Below are positions 54,873-62,148 of a stretch of DNA of 64,000 nt, piece after piece. The translations under genes were made by a program, and so were the position numbers. Every line of letters begins with the position of its first letter. Position 1 is the stretch's first letter. This DNA comes from Selenomonas ruminantium AC2024 (GTDB taxonomy: Bacteria; Bacillota; Negativicutes; Selenomonadales; Selenomonadaceae), in contig NZ_JIAC01000001.1 in the NCBI RefSeq assembly GCF_000687995.1, positions 744,001 to 808,000 on the forward strand. Reading direction: 5' to 3'. A model generated the notes under the pieces. The model saw only the letters and a program-made list of their open reading frames with translations, was not told the DNA's origin and searched no databases.

Positions 54873-54886
54873 TAGCATAAGAAAAA

Positions 54887-54910
54887 ACCTTCCCGATGTT
54901 TGGGAAGGTT
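54887..54910. terminator. Bidirectional terminator after nagE
   Basis: AACCTTCCC at 54887-54895 pairs with GGGAAGGTT at 54902-54910, with A and T runs on either side. It also serves the convergent XRE gene ending at 54916. Confidence 0.9.
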
Positions 54911-54915
54911 TTTTC

Positions 54916-55116
54916 TTATACGGTGGCAATATCGAGACGGCCGAGAGTAGCCAGAATCTTATTGTAAGTTTCGCGGCAAATGGGGCGTTTGCCTTGTTCG
55001 AATTCGATAATCAGGGAAGGACGCATACCGCACATGATAGCCAGGCGGCTGCAGGACAGGCCCTGGTCTAAGCGGGCGCTGCGCACGAGGGAAATTGACT
55101 TAAATGATTTAACCAT
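54916..55116 (-). CDS. Small XRE-family DNA-binding protein
   Basis: 66 residues, a single helix-turn-helix domain (SARLDQGLSCSRLAIM, then LIIEFEQGKRPICRETY). No other domain. Start at 55116 follows AGGAGTGTGTGT; an in-frame ATG lies two codons upstream. It stands alone between nagE and rpmF. Its target is unknown. Confidence 0.75.
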   Translation of the reverse strand: MVKSFKSISLVRSARLDQGLSCSRLAIMCGMRPSLIIEFEQGKRPICRETYNKILATLGRLDIATV

Positions 55117-55142
55117 ACACACACTCCTGGATAAAAATAAAA

Positions 55143-55172
55143 TAACCGGATAATCGCAAGATTATCCGGTTA
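55143..55172 (-). terminator. Terminator after rpmF
   Basis: Perfect 13-bp arms at 55143-55155 and 55160-55172 with a GCAA loop. The minus strand continues TTTTATTTTTATCC. It ends rpmF just before the XRE gene. Confidence 0.9.
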
Positions 55173-55183
55173 AGAGGTACTGC

Positions 55184-55363
55184 TTATTCAGCAGCGGCAA
55201 CCACTTCTTTGCCGTCATAGTAGCCACATTCGGGGCATACATGATGAGGCATTTTCGGTTCGTGGCACTGCGGGCAGGAAACAAAGCCCGGTGCTTCTAA
55301 CTTCCAATTAGCACGGCGCTGATCGCGGCGGGCCTTGGACATTTTTCTCTTTGGTACTGCCAT
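55184..55363 (-). CDS. rpmF: 50S ribosomal protein L32
   Basis: 59 residues, read directly from the minus strand: [20 protein letters not shown] at the N terminus, then a zinc ribbon with CPQC and CPEC pairs (VSCPQCHEP ... [12 protein letters not shown]), ending VVAAAE. All four zinc Cys are present, so this is the zinc-binding (C+) form. ATG at 55363 follows CCGGAGGTGAAACC. Unlike many Firmicutes there is no DUF177 (YceD) gene directly upstream; the EamA gene is divergent. Confidence 0.95.
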   Translation of the reverse strand: MAVPKRKMSKARRDQRRANWKLEAPGFVSCPQCHEPKMPHHVCPECGYYDGKEVVAAAE

Positions 55364-55513
55364 TTTGGTTTCACCTCCGGAACAATCCGACTTACTGTTT
55401 AGTGAAATCCATACAAACTAGGGTTGATGCTGAATGGATTCATTTCACAATTGATATGTGCATTGACACATGATAGTATTTTACCGTTTTTGGCGAAATA
55501 ATGCAAGCTTTTT

Positions 55514-55543
55514 TTGGCAAAAATTGTCAGCCGGCGTTATAAT
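55514..55543 (+). promoter_or_regulatory. Promoter of the EamA transporter gene
   Basis: TTGGCA at 55514-55519, 18-bp spacer, TATAAT at 55538-55543, 31 bp before the GTG start. The rest of the 55364-55513 gap holds an imperfect inverted repeat (GTGAAAT 55402-55408 / ATTTCAC 55442-55448), otherwise nothing recognised. Confidence 0.6.
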
Positions 55544-55573
55544 GGAAGTAATTGGTTTGGGAGGAGGAATTTT

Positions 55574-56479
55574 GTGAGCGATAAAGTCAGGGGCAATGTG
55601 ATGCTCTTGCTCACTGCTATGATTTGGGGCGGGGGCTTTGTGGCCCAGAGTGCGGGCATGGATTATATCGGCCCCTTTACCTTTTGCGCGGCGCGCTATG
55701 TGCTGGCCATGCTGGCGCTTATCCCGGTGATTTTTTTCTTCAGCGTGCAGGCACGGAAAAATCCGCAGGCCAGCCTTGGGGAAAAGTTTGCACCGGACAG
55801 AGTTACCCTTTGGGGCGGCTTATATTGCGGCCTGACTTTGGGCGTGGCCGATGCTCTGCAGCAGGTGGGTATCTGTTATACCACGGCAGGGAAGGCGGGC
55901 TTTATCACGGCGCTCTATATCATTATGGTGCCGCTGATGGGGCGCGTGGTGGGGCAGCGTATTCCAAAGGTTCTGGCCTTTTGTGTGCTGCTGGCCATTG
56001 TGGGCTTTTATTTCCTCTGCGTCAATGAGGAGCTTAGCGTGGGCTATGGAGATTTTCTGACTTTGTGCTGCGCGGTGTTTTTCTCCCTGCATATCTGGGT
56101 TATTGATTATTTCATGAAGCGCAAGGCTGATGGCATAAAACTGTCCTGGGTGCAGTTTGCGGTGGCCTTTGTGTTTGCCAGCGGGTTGGTGGGCGGTTTT
56201 GAAGCGCCTAGCTTGGAAAGCCTTTGGGCGGCCCGCTATCCGCTGCTGTTTGCGGGCGTGATTTCCAGCGGCATTGCCTACACCCTGCAGATTTTGGGGC
56301 AGAAGTACACAGACCCCACCATTGCCACACTCTTGATGAGTTTGGAGTCGGTGTTTGCGGTAATCGCTGGCTGGGCGGTGCTGGGGGAAGTGATGAATGG
56401 GCGCGAGATTTTGGGGTGCGTGCTGGTGTTTATCGCGGTGCTGTTGGCGCAGTTGCCATTGCCGGCGTTAAAAAGATAG
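55574..56479 (+). CDS. EamA/DMT-family transporter
   Basis: 301 residues, ten membrane segments as two EamA repeats (about 5-145 and 155-295). Features of the family: MIWGGGFVAQSAG in the first helix and YTLQILGQKYTDPTIATLLMS in the second repeat. Members export amino acids or other metabolites; the substrate is unknown. Start is GTG at 55574, 6-7 bases after GGGAGGAGG; the frame is open upstream without a ribosome site. Confidence 0.88.
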   Translation: MSDKVRGNVMLLLTAMIWGGGFVAQSAGMDYIGPFTFCAARYVLAMLALIPVIFFFSVQARKNPQASLGEKFAPDRVTLWGGLYCGLTLGVADALQQVGICYTTAGKAGFITALYIIMVPLMGRVVGQRIPKVLAFCVLLAIVGFYFLCVNEELSVGYGDFLTLCCAVFFSLHIWVIDYFMKRKADGIKLSWVQFAVAFVFASGLVGGFEAPSLESLWAARYPLLFAGVISSGIAYTLQILGQKYTDPTIATLLMSLESVFAVIAGWAVLGEVMNGREILGCVLVFIAVLLAQLPLPALKR

Positions 56480-56530
56480 GCAACGGCACTGGAGAGGGTC
56501 TTTCGCAGTATGTTGGTTTGCATTATAAGC

Positions 56531-56598
56531 CTTCCCCTTGAGGGGGCGACAAAGTCGCGGGAGTCCAGTGGACTCCCTGGATAGTGCCCCGTAAGGGG
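56531..56598. repeat. Short hairpin-rich intergenic repeat
   Basis: Contains a CCTTCCCCTTGAGGGGG hairpin, CGACAAAGTCG, a perfect dyad GGGAGTCCA (56559-56567) / TGGACTCCC (56569-56577) and GCCCC/GGGGC (56586-56598). The layout resembles dispersed GGATGAGG-ending repeats I recall from Firmicute genomes. It lies in the 207-bp gap before the dehydrogenase gene. Confidence 0.5.
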
Positions 56599-56686
56599 CG
56601 GATGAGGTGCTTTGCAGGAGAACGAGACAAGTATAGCGAATTTCTTAGTGTTCATAGTTATAGTGACATTCAGGAGGTTGAACGTA

Positions 56687-57562
56687 ATGGGCATCAAGAA
56701 TATCGGCTTTATTGGTACGGGCATTATGGGCGCGGCTATGGCTGGGCATTTGATGGATGCGGGGTTCAAGGTTAGCGTTTACAACCGCACGAAGGCTAAG
56801 GCGGAAGAATTGCTGGGCAAGGGGGCTAAGTGGTGTGACAGTCCCGGTGCCTGCGCCAAGGGGCAGGATGTGGTGATTACCATTGTGGGCTATCCCAAGG
56901 ATGTGGAGGAAGTTTATCTGGGGGATGACGGCATTCTGGCCAATGCCAAGGCCGGGGCTTATGTGGTGGATATGACTACGTCTTCACCGATTTTAGCGGA
57001 AAAGATATTTGCCTGCGCGAAGGAAAAGGGTATTTTTGCCGTGGATGCGCCAGTGACCGGCGGGGATGTCGGGGCGAAGAATGCCACGCTTTCCATCTTG
57101 GTGGGCGGCGAGGAAAATGATTTTGAAGCCCTGCGGCCGGTGTTCTCCGCCATGGGGACGAATCTGGTCTATATGGGGACGGCTGGAGCCGGGCAAAAGG
57201 CCAAGGCCTGCAATCAGATTGCCATTGCTGGTGCCTTGGCAGGCGCCTGCGAAGCCTATGCTTATGCGAAAGCTTCTGGTATCGATTTGGAGAAAACATA
57301 TCAGGCTATTTCTGCAGGAGCTGCAGGCAGCTTCCAGATGAGCAATGTTGTGCGCCGCGGCTTAGATGGTGACTTTGAGCCGGGCTTTATGATGAAGCAC
57401 TTCGGCAAGGACTTGGCCATCGGCACGGAAACTTCGGCGGCTTATGGTGTGGCTCTGCCGGTATTGGGCCAGGTTTTGAGCCAGGTGCGGCAGATGGAAC
57501 GGCTGGGCGAGGGAAATAAGGGAACCCAATCGCTGTTGCATTACTATGGTCTGGGTAAGTAA
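56687..57562 (+). CDS. Beta-hydroxyacid dehydrogenase (GarR / 3-hydroxyisobutyrate dehydrogenase type)
   Basis: 291 residues. N-terminal NAD(P) site GFIGTGIMGAAMAGHLMDAG, substrate-loop DAPVTGGDVGAKNATLSI, and the catalytic Lys in AGAGQKAKACNQ, all standard for tartronate-semialdehyde reductase and 3-hydroxyisobutyrate dehydrogenase. The exact substrate is not decided by the sequence. ATG at 56687 follows CAGGAGGTTGAACGTA. An upstream in-frame ATG at 56612 gives a hydrophobic extension encoded next to the repeat and is unlikely. Confidence 0.88.
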   Translation: MGIKNIGFIGTGIMGAAMAGHLMDAGFKVSVYNRTKAKAEELLGKGAKWCDSPGACAKGQDVVITIVGYPKDVEEVYLGDDGILANAKAGAYVVDMTTSSPILAEKIFACAKEKGIFAVDAPVTGGDVGAKNATLSILVGGEENDFEALRPVFSAMGTNLVYMGTAGAGQKAKACNQIAIAGALAGACEAYAYAKASGIDLEKTYQAISAGAAGSFQMSNVVRRGLDGDFEPGFMMKHFGKDLAIGTETSAAYGVALPVLGQVLSQVRQMERLGEGNKGTQSLLHYYGLGK

Positions 57563-57589
57563 GAGAACATATTTTATAGTACTGTAATA

Positions 57590-57619
57590 TTGTAAGGTAC
57601 CTGCCTGAAATGGTATAAT
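57590..57619 (+). promoter_or_regulatory. Permease promoter embedded in a hairpin
   Basis: TTGTAA at 57590-57595, 18-bp spacer, TATAAT at 57614-57619. The -10 lies in the loop of the hairpin that starts at 57597. Confidence 0.6.
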
Positions 57620-57639
57620 AGGCAGGTACTTTTATTTTT
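57597..57639 (+). terminator. Terminator between dehydrogenase and permease genes
   Basis: GTACCTGCCT at 57597-57606 pairs with AGGCAGGTAC at 57620-57629, followed by TTTTATTTTTA. It overlaps the permease promoter, so transcription from upstream and initiation here may interfere. Confidence 0.75.
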
Positions 57640-57656
57640 AGAAGGGGAATAATTTT

Positions 57657-58994
57657 ATGAACGAGAATGGTAAGTTAAAGCGGGGGCTAAAGAACCGCCA
57701 CCTGCAGATGATTGCCTTGGGCGGAGCCATTGGCACCGGGCTGTTCTACGGTTCGGCATCCACCATTGCTCTGGCGGGGCCTGCCGTTATGCTGGCTTAT
57801 TTAATCGGCGGCATTATGATTTTCTTCATCATGCGCATGCTTGGGGAAATGGCGGTGGATGAGCCGGTATCAGGTTCTTTCAGCCACTACGCGACAAAAT
57901 ATTGGGGCAAGTTCCCGGGCTTTATGTCCGGCTGGAATTATTGGTTTAACTATGTGCTGGTATCCATGGCGGAACTTACGGCCGTGGGCATCTATATGCA
58001 GTTCTGGTTCCCGGATTTGCCGCAGTGGATTGCGGCGCTTATCTGTCTGGTGGCCATTACGGCGCTGAACCTCATCAATGTGCGGCTTTATGGCGAAACC
58101 GAATTTTGGATGGCGCTTATCAAAATCACCGCCATTGTGCTGATGATTGTGCTGGGGCTGTACATTCTGGTGGGAAGTCCGCAGCCCTTCCCGGATAATC
58201 TCAGCAATCTTTGGTCTTATGGCGGTTTCCTGCCCAATGGTGTATGGGGCTTGGCGCTGGCCATCGCAGTGGTCATGTTCTCCTTTGGCGGTATCGAGCT
58301 TATCGGTATCACTGCCGGGGAAGCGGAAAATCCCGACAAGACCATTCCCCAGGCCATCAATCAGGTTATCTGGCGTATCCTGATTTTCTATGTGGGCACC
58401 ATGGCGGTGCTGATGGCCCTTTGGCCTTGGAAGGAAGTAGGCATGGAGGCCAGCCCCTTTGTGCAGATTTTCATGAGCGTGGGGATTCCGGCGGCGGCAC
58501 ATATTCTGAACTTCGTGGTGCTGACGGCGGCGGTATCGGTTTATAATTCCGCCATCTACAGCAACAGCCGCATGCTCTACGGTTTGGCGGCCAAGAATGA
58601 AGCACCGAAATTCTTGGGCAAGCTTTCCAGCCACGGTGTGCCGGTGCGGGGCATCCTTGTTTCTTCGGGCATAACGCTTATCTGCGTAGCTTTGAACTAC
58701 TTCTTTCCCGGAAAGATTTTCATGCTCTTGATGTCCATTGCCACCATCGCGGCCACCATCAGCTGGCTGACCATTGTCATCACGCATCTGAAATTCCGGG
58801 CTCATTGCCTGGCAACAGGGAAGGCGACGAAGTTCAAATCGCCCCTGTATCCCTTTGTTAATTATCTCTGCATAGCCTTCCTGCTGAGCATCTGGGGGCT
58901 TATGACCCAGATTGAAGGCATGGATTTGGCAGTCTACATTTTGCCTGCTTGGCTTTTGTGCTTGTGGATTGGGTTTAAGTATCAGAACAAATAA
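57657..58994 (+). CDS. Amino-acid permease (APC superfamily, AAT family)
   Basis: 445 residues with 12 membrane segments. Family signatures: RGLKNRHLQMIALGGAIGTGLFYGS at the N terminus, GPAVMLAYLIGG, MLGEMAV, SGWNYWFNYVLVSMAELTA, and FGGIELIGITAGEAENP. These match GABA/aromatic/proline-type proton symporters; the specific amino acid is unclear. ATG follows GAAGGGGAATAATTTT. Monocistronic, with a long terminator downstream. Confidence 0.92.
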   Translation: MNENGKLKRGLKNRHLQMIALGGAIGTGLFYGSASTIALAGPAVMLAYLIGGIMIFFIMRMLGEMAVDEPVSGSFSHYATKYWGKFPGFMSGWNYWFNYVLVSMAELTAVGIYMQFWFPDLPQWIAALICLVAITALNLINVRLYGETEFWMALIKITAIVLMIVLGLYILVGSPQPFPDNLSNLWSYGGFLPNGVWGLALAIAVVMFSFGGIELIGITAGEAENPDKTIPQAINQVIWRILIFYVGTMAVLMALWPWKEVGMEASPFVQIFMSVGIPAAAHILNFVVLTAAVSVYNSAIYSNSRMLYGLAAKNEAPKFLGKLSSHGVPVRGILVSSGITLICVALNYFFPGKIFMLLMSIATIAATISWLTIVITHLKFRAHCLATGKATKFKSPLYPFVNYLCIAFLLSIWGLMTQIEGMDLAVYILPAWLLCLWIGFKYQNK

Positions 58995-59008
58995 TATACA
59001 GTAACTTG

Positions 59009-59084
59009 AAAAGGCCGGTATGACTTTTTCCGTAACGTTTGAAGCGCAGCTTCTAAGTGAAGGAAAAAGTTATACCGGCCTTTT
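59009..59084. terminator. Long bidirectional terminator with internal hairpin
   Basis: Arms of 23 bp at 59009-59031 and 59062-59084 pair with one wobble, enclosing a second hairpin GAAGCGCAGCTTC. T runs occur at both ends. The centre (GTTTGAAGCGCAGC between ACTTTTTCC and GGAAAAAGT) resembles the core of the element at 44.2 kb. Confidence 0.8.
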
Positions 59085-59095
59085 ATGCGTGGCTT

Positions 59096-61093
59096 TTATT
59101 TTGGTCTGATATTGACGAATACATCATAGAAGGCCAGCCCGGAGGCGGCCGTGGTCAAAATCCCTAAATCCGTGGGCACTCCGGCATTGAGGAGGTTAAG
59201 CCCTCCTTTTTGACTGGCGCCCTGAATACTCAGGATGATATCCGGCGACAGGTCTTCGCGGAACTGGACACTGACAGGCACTTCGCCCTGTTCATTCCAG
59301 ACAATGGCAGGATGTTTGTCCTGCAGGTGAAGCGCCTGCCCCACAGCGGGATGGATATAGACCAGAGGATATTCCGGCAGCTTGTGCTGCTGGGGATAGC
59401 TTTGGCCATTGATATGTTCCTGCGAATGGGGGGTGAGGAAATGGAAGGGGTATTTCTCGCTGGGGAGCAGCTGGGAAAAATTATCCGGCAGGCTGCAGCA
59501 GTGGAATTTGCCATCATCCGTGGCAAATTTTCCTCCGGCCCAGGGGAAGGACTGGTAGCGGAAGCGTACGGGGCCGCTATATAGGTCCTGCCATTTTTTG
59601 ATATGCAGAGCCTGACAGACTTCCGGGGTAAATTCTGCGTCGAGAAATTCCTCATCGGTAAGCTGAGCGGGAAAGGTGCTTGTGCCCGGAGCCAGTTCAT
59701 TCAAGCGGCGGGTCAGCAGACGGGCGATTTCCAAATCGCTTTTGGCTTCTCCACGCGGGGGAATGGCAGGTTCGTTAATGCTGATACGGTGGCGGAAATA
59801 ACCGCCGTAGACATCCAGTTCTTCAAATTCTGTGGTCACGGGCAGAACAATGTCAGCCATCTGCGTAGAGTGGGTCATAATCTTGTCGGCGGCCACCACA
59901 AGTTCCAGCTGGGGCCAAAGTTCTTTTAGCTCCGTCAAGCCCGCATCCTGACGAAGCGGGTTACGACAGGCAATCCAGAGCAGTTTTACCGGTGGAGCAT
60001 TCAGATTATGCAAGCCATGGGCGAAGTTATTGATATTGATAAAACGGGTGTCTGACCGCTTTTGCATAATGTGGTAGGGGAAAATATCCATGCCCATGTC
60101 GGCAAAGTTCACCCCGCCACCGGAAATGCCGATATTGCCGGTGAGCATGGAGAGGGCATCGATGAGGCGGATGGTCAGACCACCCTGAATATGGCGTTGA
60201 AGGCCATAGCCGCACCAGATATGCATGGGGCGGTTTTGCAGGATGAGTTCTGCCAAAAAATCAATGACTGCTGCTGGCTGGCCTGTGGCTTTTAACAAGG
60301 GGCGTGCAGGAGTTTTTGCGATGGCGGCCAGCAATTCCTTGGCGCCGGTGAGGTTGTCCTTGTTATAGGATAGTTTATTGTAGGCGGCCAGCTTTTTGAG
60401 CAGTAAAAGGGCCAGCGCGGCGTCGCCGCCGGGGCGCAGTTCGATAAAATAGTCTGCCTTGCGGGCGGTTTCTGTGTACACTGGGTCAATGACTACCACC
60501 TTGGCGCCCCGTTCTTTGGCAGCGTAGATGAAGGGCATGGAATGGACGGAGGTCCATGCAGGATTTATGCCCCAGAGGATAATCAGTTTTGCTTCGAGCA
60601 GCTGACGGATATCGGCGGTTTCATTGGCGCCAAAGTCCAGCTTCTGGGCGTCCAGTCCGGAAGAAAAACAAGGCGTGCCGGTGGTTTGGGTGGTGGGCCC
60701 CAGACTGTTGAACATTCCCTCTATGGCATAGTGCAGCAGGCTAAAATTGCCGGAATACTTGTTGAGGCACAGGGGCAGGGCAGAGTGATAGCGATCCTTT
60801 AGTTCCAGAATCTTTCGGGCAATGGTATCAATCGCCTCTTCCCAGGAAATCCGCTGCCAGTTCCCGGAACCGCGGACGATTTGCCGTTGGGGATAGAGCA
60901 GGCGCTGCGGATGGTAGACTGAGGCGAGAATTTCCGCCTGCTTGCTGCAGAGACGCTCGGAAGCGCCGTCCTGCTTGTCACCTTTGATGTATTCGATTTT
61001 CCCGCCACGGGTAAAGGCCAGCATGGGACAGGAATCGTAGCAGTTGCGGGGACAGATATGACGGGTGACCTGATAATTATCCTGTAAAAACAT
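59096..61093 (-). CDS. Molybdopterin-dependent oxidoreductase, catalytic subunit
   Basis: 665 residues, DMSO-reductase/formate-dehydrogenase superfamily. N-terminal [4Fe-4S] ligands C14, C18, C22 and C49 (HICPRNCYDSCP, RLCSKQ), molybdopterin-binding regions (IILWGINPAWTSVHSM, VVVIDPVYTETARKADYF, NIGISGGGVNF), and the C-terminal dinucleotide-binding fold (FLTPHSQEHINGQ). No Tat signal is seen, so it is cytoplasmic. Redox substrate is unknown; there is no selenocysteine TGA in frame. The upstream polyferredoxin gene, 33 bp away, is probably its electron partner. Confidence 0.88.
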   Translation of the reverse strand: MFLQDNYQVTRHICPRNCYDSCPMLAFTRGGKIEYIKGDKQDGASERLCSKQAEILASVYHPQRLLYPQRQIVRGSGNWQRISWEEAIDTIARKILELKDRYHSALPLCLNKYSGNFSLLHYAIEGMFNSLGPTTQTTGTPCFSSGLDAQKLDFGANETADIRQLLEAKLIILWGINPAWTSVHSMPFIYAAKERGAKVVVIDPVYTETARKADYFIELRPGGDAALALLLLKKLAAYNKLSYNKDNLTGAKELLAAIAKTPARPLLKATGQPAAVIDFLAELILQNRPMHIWCGYGLQRHIQGGLTIRLIDALSMLTGNIGISGGGVNFADMGMDIFPYHIMQKRSDTRFININNFAHGLHNLNAPPVKLLWIACRNPLRQDAGLTELKELWPQLELVVAADKIMTHSTQMADIVLPVTTEFEELDVYGGYFRHRISINEPAIPPRGEAKSDLEIARLLTRRLNELAPGTSTFPAQLTDEEFLDAEFTPEVCQALHIKKWQDLYSGPVRFRYQSFPWAGGKFATDDGKFHCCSLPDNFSQLLPSEKYPFHFLTPHSQEHINGQSYPQQHKLPEYPLVYIHPAVGQALHLQDKHPAIVWNEQGEVPVSVQFREDLSPDIILSIQGASQKGGLNLLNAGVPTDLGILTTAASGLAFYDVFVNIRPK

Positions 61094-61126
61094 ACATAGC
61101 CTCCTTTCCGGGATGTAATCCGTTAA

Positions 61127-62023
61127 TCAGCCCCGCTGCAGGGTAAAACTGCTGTCAGCAGGTGGAGCAGGAGGAGTTTCCTCCTGCAGGGAAAATTCTG
61201 TCTGCCCCGCAAAGCTGGGCTGCAGCTTTAGAATGCTTTGCGGACAGTTGTTGACACAAAGACCGCAGGCGGTGCATTTGATGGGATTGAAATGGAGCTT
61301 TTTGCCCCCTTCGCTGTCGCTGATAACCAGAGCCTTTTCCGGGCAGAGCATGGTGCAAAGGCCGCAGGCCGTGCAGGATGCTGTAAGCTCCAGACCGGGA
61401 AAGAGCTGGCAGGGAGAAGTGTCCTGCTTGTCCAGCCAGATGGTTCCATCAAAGGCATACTGGCGTTCCGTCTGAGCCTGAGCGATTTCTGCGGCGGTGT
61501 CCGAGGCGGCATGAAAGAGGGAGCGGAAGAAGGAACGGCGGGCCACTGCCTGCGGCGCTGGGGCAGAATCCTTCACATGAACCAGTTTGATGGTTGCTTT
61601 GCCTGCTTCCTGCAGAGCCTGATTGCAGGCGGCGATTTCCTGCGCCAGCCAATTCTGCACGGCAGGCTTGCACTGCGCGCAGCGGCTGGTGTCCATGGCC
61701 AGAGGCTGCTTTTCTGCCAGTGCCCAAAGCAAACGGCGGTTCAAGGCTCCCAGACAGGCCATGGCATGAGGCGAAACTTTCCGGCACATAAGAACCTGCG
61801 GGGCGAGCTTTTGCGCTGCGGTAAGACAGTTGTCATAGTCCGTATCGCTGGTGATGGCTCCTGTGGGACAGACCGCGGTGCAAAGACCGCAGTTATCACA
61901 TTTTTCACGGTCGATTTCCCGGTTATGGATTGCCCCTTGGGGACAGATTCCCTGACAGCGGTTGCAGGTGATGTTGGTATAGTGAAACAGGCAGCGGTTC
62001 AGGTCGATATCGCGCCGGGCCAT
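61127..62023 (-). CDS. Polyferredoxin, electron partner of the molybdoenzyme
   Basis: 298 residues from ATG 62023 (AGAAAGGGG 8-9 bases upstream; an earlier in-frame ATG at 62128 has none and crosses the promoter). Four [4Fe-4S] Cys motifs in two pairs: CNRCQGICP and CDNCGLCTAVCP near the N terminus, CTACGLCTMLCP and CTACGLCVNNCP near the C terminus, with a middle domain holding more Cys (SRCAQCKPAV). The middle part is typical of ferredoxins linked to molybdoenzyme maturation or electron supply. First gene of the two-gene operon. Confidence 0.85.
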   Translation of the reverse strand: MARRDIDLNRCLFHYTNITCNRCQGICPQGAIHNREIDREKCDNCGLCTAVCPTGAITSDTDYDNCLTAAQKLAPQVLMCRKVSPHAMACLGALNRRLLWALAEKQPLAMDTSRCAQCKPAVQNWLAQEIAACNQALQEAGKATIKLVHVKDSAPAPQAVARRSFFRSLFHAASDTAAEIAQAQTERQYAFDGTIWLDKQDTSPCQLFPGLELTASCTACGLCTMLCPEKALVISDSEGGKKLHFNPIKCTACGLCVNNCPQSILKLQPSFAGQTEFSLQEETPPAPPADSSFTLQRG

Positions 62024-62056
62024 GGATTCAGCCCCTTTCTGAAGATAGTTTCCTTC

Positions 62057-62086
62057 ATTATACCGCCAGTGGGGAGGATTTGACAA
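62057..62086 (-). promoter_or_regulatory. Promoter of the polyferredoxin-molybdoenzyme operon
   Basis: On the minus strand TTGTCA (62081-62086), 18-bp spacer, TATAAT (62057-62062), 34 bp before the start codon. A plus-strand TATAAT at 62098-62103 may serve the divergent helicase gene. Confidence 0.65.
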
Positions 62087-62148
62087 ATGAAAAGGCGTAT
62101 AATTAGCAGTGAGAATTGCGTAGGACAAATGACAGAAGGATGGAACAT

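Noticed and set aside
62080-62103. TTGACA plus TATAAT as the helicase promoter
   Set aside because: The spacer is only 12 bp. The same bases better fit the minus-strand promoter (TTGTCA, 18 bp, TATAAT).
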